DNA of 9,008 nucleotides from an uncultured Oscillibacter sp. (GTDB lineage: Bacteria > Bacillota > Clostridia > Oscillospirales > Oscillospiraceae): contig CAJOFP010000009.1 in the NCBI GenBank assembly GCA_905233795.1, positions 3,978-12,985 on the forward strand, in the 5' to 3' direction. Below are positions 6,012-9,008 of this stretch, piece after piece. The notes beneath the pieces are model-generated. The model had not been told where the DNA came from and did not search any database. It saw only the letters and a list, made by a program, of their open reading frames with translations. The stretch's first letter is position 1. The number at the start of each line of letters is the position of its first letter. A program made the translations under genes and the position numbers.

Positions 6012-6107
6012 TCACAGCGTTTTGTTGAAAGACGTGAAATCCGCAATCGTCGGAACCGGAACGAACAGATTCCGCCGGGTATAGCCCATTTTATTTTCCA
6101 CGTTCCC
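6012..6107 (-). pseudogene. Fragment of an IS21-family transposase (IstA)
   Basis: Read on the - strand from 6107, the frame gives GNVENKMGYTRRNLFVPVP and continues TIADFTSFNKTL to a TGA at 6012-6014, 31 codons in all. The string (K)GxVENKVGYxRRNxxVPxP is a highly conserved part of IstA, the integrase-type transposase of IS21-family elements, just after the catalytic region, and the following SFNKTL matches the usual SFEELN/L position. A TAA directly precedes the fragment; an AAG-GG just upstream in another frame suggests the conserved Lys-Gly was lost to a one-base frameshift. No IstB helper gene, catalytic acid residues or element ends are visible, so this is a dead remnant. It is unlike both neighbouring operons in function and strand. 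Confidence 0.7.
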
Positions 6108-6144
6108 TTATTTTGTATAATTTCAAATTTTTTCTGATTGCGGG

Positions 6145-6174
6145 TTGTCATATATATCATAATTGTGATATGAT
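6145..6174 (+). promoter_or_regulatory. hsdR: Candidate hsdR promoter with an internal operator-like palindrome
   Basis: TTGTCA (6145-6150) and TATGAT (6169-6174) are separated by 18 bases, a good sigma-70-type pair about 55 bases ahead of hsdR. Between and into the -10 lies TATCATAATTGTGATA (6155-6170), a 16-bp near-palindrome with 7 of 8 positions paired and the remaining one a T/G. A repressor bound there would block the promoter. The -10 region ATATGATATAAAA (6168-6180) is identical over 13 bases to 491-503 ahead of the hyd operon. Confidence 0.5.
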
Positions 6175-6180
6175 ATAAAA

Positions 6181-6213
6181 AATCGCGTTTGTAAAAGAAA
6201 ACGCGGCGCGATT
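6181..6213 (+). promoter_or_regulatory. hsdR leader with two competing hairpins
   Basis: CGCGTTT (6184-6190) pairs with AAACGCG (6199-6205), and the overlapping AATCGCG (6181-6187) pairs with CGCGATT (6207-6213). The two stems share bases and exclude each other. The ribosome site GGGAG (6216-6220), eight bases before the ATG at 6229, lies just outside both. No T-run follows, so this is not a terminator. Confidence 0.4.
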
Positions 6214-6228
6214 CCGGGAGACGATGTC

Positions 6229-9008
6229 ATGAGGTCCAATTTTTTATTTTTACACGATAAATTTCCGGCTCTGGAACGGTTGGGCGTTTTCGCGGAGCGG
6301 TACTGTCACAGCGACGCCAATTCCTGCCTGATGAAACTGGGTATGATCGGGGAAACGGTTGTCAATCTGATTTTCTCTTTTGATCGGATTCCAAATCCGT
6401 ATGACAATACGGCGGCGGTTCGGATTGATACGCTCCTGCGGGATGGATATATTACCCGCGATCTCGCGGACGTGTTTCACCAGCTGCGCAAAAATCGAAA
6501 TCGGGCGGTACATGAGAATTACGCTTCCGTCAGCGGCGCGAAAACGCTTTTGCAAATGGCTTACGGTCTGTGCGAATGGTTTATGATCACTTACGGCGAC
6601 TGGAATTACGAACCCCGTCCGTTCGTCATGCCCGCGCCGGAGAGCGTAAGCGCGGAGAATACGCCGTCAACAGCGGAAAAGAAACGGGAAAAAGCGGAAG
6701 AGGATAAATTAATACAAACGGCGGTGGAAACGGCGGAAAAATCCCCTGTCGTGTCGGCGGAGGAACGAAAACAGCGGGCGATGAAAGCCGCGAGCCAGCG
6801 GGTACGGTCCGAGGCGGAAACGCGTCTGATTATCGACGAACAGTTAAGACTTGTGGGATGGGAGGCGGATTCGGAGAATCTGCGTTACTCAAAAGGCGTC
6901 CGACCCGAAAAAGGCCGCGATCTCGCCATAGCGGAATGGCCGACGGATTCCGCGTCGGGAAATCGCGGCGCGGTCGATTACGCCCTTTTCACGGGACTGG
7001 ATTTGATCGCTGTTATAGAAGCCAAAGCGGAATATATTGATATTCCGTCCGTATTGGATTATCAATGCAAAGATTACGCCCGTTTGATTCGGGACGCGGA
7101 TAAAATATATCAGCTTGGGACATGGGGAGAATATAAATATAAAATCCCGTTCGTATTCGCCGCCAACGGCAGACCATACGCGGAACAGTTCGAGACAAAA
7201 TCCGGCGTATGGTTTCAGGATTTGCGCAATCCCGTCAACGCGCCCAAAGCCCTGCGGGGCTGGATTCGTCCAGAGGGACTGCGGGAATTGTTAAACCGTA
7301 ACGCGGCGGCGGGAGATAAAACGCTGAAAACGATGTCTTACGGGCTTTTAAGCGACCCGGACGGATTGAATTTAAGATATTATCAAGTCAAAGCGATTCA
7401 GGAGACGGAAAAAGCGATTGCGCATGGGAAAAACGCGGTTTTGTTGGCGATGGCGACCGGAACCGGGAAAACCCGGACAGTTTTGGGCATGATTTATCGC
7501 TTTTTGAAAGCGGAACGGTTTCGGCGGATTTTATTTCTTGTGGACCGGAACGCGCTGGGCGAACAGGCGCAAGACGTATTCAAAGAAGTGAAATTAGAAG
7601 ATTTAATGACGCTGGATAATATTTATAATATTCAGTCGCTGGTCGAAAAAGGTTTTGAATCGGAAATCCGCGTGCGCGTTTCTACAGTACAGAGCATGGT
7701 CAAACGGATTCTCTACCCGGACGGGGAATCGCCTATGCCGTCCGTCACGGATTATGATTTGTTGATTGTGGACGAGGCGCACCGGGGATATATGTTAGAC
7801 CGGGAAATGGGCGAAGATGAGATTTTATATCGTGATCAGCGGGATTATCAAAGCAAATACCGGGCGGTTCTGTCCTATTTTGACGCGGTAAAAATCGCGC
7901 TGACCGCAACTCCCGCGCTTCATACCACGTTGATTTTCGGCGCGCCGATATTTCGTTACACTTACCGGGAAGCCGTCATGGACGGGTATCTTGTGGATCA
8001 CGATCCGCCGCATGACTTGAAAACCCGTCTGCGTATGGAGGGGATTCACTATCACGCGGGGGATACGCCCGCCGTTTACGATCCGGCGACGGGGGAAATT
8101 ATCAACGGCGACGCGCTCCCGGATGATTTAAATTTCGGCGTGGAGGATTTCAACCGGAAAGTGATTGCGGATAGTTTCAATCAGACGGTATTGACGGAAA
8201 TTATGAACGATCTGGACCCGGAACATCCTGAAACACACGGAAAAACGCTGATTTTCGCCGTCAATGACGCCCACGCGGATATGATTGTGAATATATTAAA
8301 AAATCTCTGTTCGCAACGGGGGATTTCCACGGAAGCCGTTTTGAAAATTACCGCCAAAGCGGGCGCGGGCGATCCGAAAAAAGCGCGGGAAAAAATCAAG
8401 CGTTTTAAAAACGAACGCTTTCCCAGTATCGCCGTTACCGTGGATTTGCTGACAACCGGCATCGACGTGCCGGAAATTACAGCGCTTGTCTTTCTGCGCC
8501 GTATTAAATCGCGTATTTTATTTGAACAGATGTTAGGACGGGCAACCAGACTTTGTCCGGAGATTCACAAAACCCATTTTGAAATTTATGACCCGGTAGG
8601 CGTTTATGAGGCGCTGGAGCCGTTAAGCAATATGAAACCCGTCGCCGCGAACCCCGGCGCGACGTTCAACCAACTGTTGGACGGTCTCGCCGTCATGGAC
8701 AAGCCGGAACAAATCGCCAATCAGATTGAACAGATCGCTGCGAAACTGCAAAGAAAAAAGCGTAATCTTGACGCCAGAACGCTGGAACAGTTTAAAAATC
8801 TCACAAACGGACAGACCCCGGAACAGTTTATTGAAAGCATTCGACGGAACGCGCCGGAGGACGCGAAACGGAAATTACTGGACAGCGGCGAATTGTTTGA
8901 CCTGCTGGACGAAAAACGAAAACATTTCGGGTCGCCCGTGATTATATCCGACGAACCTGACGAATTAATCTCCCATGAGCGCGGTTACGGTACGGGAATC
9001 AATCCCGA
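6229..9008 (+). CDS. hsdR: Type I restriction-modification system endonuclease/translocase subunit R (3' end outside window)
   Basis: The frame is open without a stop from ATG 6229 to the right edge, giving 926 residues; most HsdR proteins have about 1000-1200, so only the C-terminal end is missing. Residues 1-137 form the N-terminal helical domain common in HsdR (DUF4145-like, ending LRKNRNRAVHENY...). A charged linker (about 140-200) follows. The PD-(D/E)xK nuclease shows D250 in GAVDYALF and E264-A-K266. The helicase motor has Walker A ATGTGKT (409-415), DEAH (515-518), TATP (559-562), TTGID (742-746) and MLGRATR (768-774). HsdR cuts unmethylated DNA after ATP-driven translocation, working with HsdM and HsdS, presumably encoded beyond the right edge. 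GGGAG (6216-6220) supports the start, and an in-frame TGA at 6166-6168 limits upstream extension. All catalytic residues are intact. Confidence 0.95.
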   Translation, partial: MRSNFLFLHDKFPALERLGVFAERYCHSDANSCLMKLGMIGETVVNLIFSFDRIPNPYDNTAAVRIDTLLRDGYITRDLADVFHQLRKNRNRAVHENYASVSGAKTLLQMAYGLCEWFMITYGDWNYEPRPFVMPAPESVSAENTPSTAEKKREKAEEDKLIQTAVETAEKSPVVSAEERKQRAMKAASQRVRSEAETRLIIDEQLRLVGWEADSENLRYSKGVRPEKGRDLAIAEWPTDSASGNRGAVDYALFTGLDLIAVIEAKAEYIDIPSVLDYQCKDYARLIRDADKIYQLGTWGEYKYKIPFVFAANGRPYAEQFETKSGVWFQDLRNPVNAPKALRGWIRPEGLRELLNRNAAAGDKTLKTMSYGLLSDPDGLNLRYYQVKAIQETEKAIAHGKNAVLLAMATGTGKTRTVLGMIYRFLKAERFRRILFLVDRNALGEQAQDVFKEVKLEDLMTLDNIYNIQSLVEKGFESEIRVRVSTVQSMVKRILYPDGESPMPSVTDYDLLIVDEAHRGYMLDREMGEDEILYRDQRDYQSKYRAVLSYFDAVKIALTATPALHTTLIFGAPIFRYTYREAVMDGYLVDHDPPHDLKTRLRMEGIHYHAGDTPAVYDPATGEIINGDALPDDLNFGVEDFNRKVIADSFNQTVLTEIMNDLDPEHPETHGKTLIFAVNDAHADMIVNILKNLCSQRGISTEAVLKITAKAGAGDPKKAREKIKRFKNERFPSIAVTVDLLTTGIDVPEITALVFLRRIKSRILFEQMLGRATRLCPEIHKTHFEIYDPVGVYEALEPLSNMKPVAANPGATFNQLLDGLAVMDKPEQIANQIEQIAAKLQRKKRNLDARTLEQFKNLTNGQTPEQFIESIRRNAPEDAKRKLLDSGELFDLLDEKRKHFGSPVIISDEPDELISHERGYGTGINP

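Larger units (their letters stand above)
5914..6228. other. Gene-free segment with transposon remnants and a promoter
   Basis: This 315-base stretch separates the importer operon from hsdR. No intact gene is supported. In + strand order it holds a GC-rich hairpin (5946-5968), an 11-bp tandem repeat (5977-5998), a - strand IS21 transposase fragment (6012-6107), an AT-rich promoter with a near-palindrome (6145-6174) and the hsdR leader (6181-6228). A 68-codon - strand frame (6160 to 5954) crosses both fossils but only its last residues look meaningful. Confidence 0.7.

Noticed and set aside
5954..6160. 68-codon minus-strand frame as a real small protein
   Set aside because: It crosses the IstA fragment in the wrong frame and has no ribosome site or plausible composition; only its last residues resemble a tnpB end.
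8726..8941. 71-codon plus-strand frame near the right edge
   Set aside because: It lies in a different frame within the continuous hsdR coding sequence.
1..9008. CRISPR array, tRNA or rRNA gene
   Set aside because: No regularly spaced repeats with unique spacers, no cloverleaf-like segment and no rRNA-like stretch were seen; the only tandem repeats are two-copy and 8-11 bp.

Overview
The window is bacterial DNA of moderate GC content, with AT-rich intergenic stretches. It most likely comes from a strict anaerobe, because it carries maturation genes for [FeFe]-hydrogenase. A clostridial Firmicute fits best, given the TM1266-like regulator next to hydE and hydF, the strong AAAGGAG-type ribosome binding sites and a short lipoprotein signal. 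Other hydrogenase-bearing anaerobes such as spirochaetes or Synergistota cannot be excluded from sequence alone. Every intact gene is on the + strand.

Layout. (1) Bases 3-302 hold the 3' end of a protein with a C-terminal CFI-box domain, followed by a strong inverted repeat at 341-382 that reads as a terminator. (2) A promoter-like segment near 474-502 precedes an apparent operon (586-5913): a TM1266-type small regulator, hydE, hydF, then a three-part ABC importer (permease, ATPase, lipoprotein binding subunit) of the sulfonate/nitrate/taurine/NMT1-like class. Three junctions use ATGA overlaps (regulator-hydE, hydF-permease, permease-ATPase), so the importer is tied by translation to H-cluster maturation. 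hydG and the hydrogenase structural genes are absent from the window. (3) Bases 5914-6228 hold no intact gene. On the - strand they carry two apparent transposon fossils: a 31-codon piece of an IS21-family IstA transposase, and a piece resembling the 3' end of an IS200/IS605-type tnpB whose stop codon lies inside a GC-rich hairpin. A promoter with a 16-bp near-palindrome between its boxes follows. (4) From 6229 to the right edge runs hsdR, the restriction/translocation subunit of a type I restriction-modification system, open to the edge and lacking only its C-terminal end.

How it works together. HydE (radical SAM) and HydF (GTPase scaffold) build the 2Fe subcluster of [FeFe]-hydrogenase, and the TM1266-like protein is a putative regulator of that system. 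The coupled importer suggests that uptake of a small organic molecule is made together with hydrogenase maturation; its substrate is not readable from sequence. The restriction gene begins a separate transcription unit beyond a transposon scar. The most interesting items are the hydF-importer coupling, the double transposon fossil and the operator-like palindrome in the hsdR promoter.
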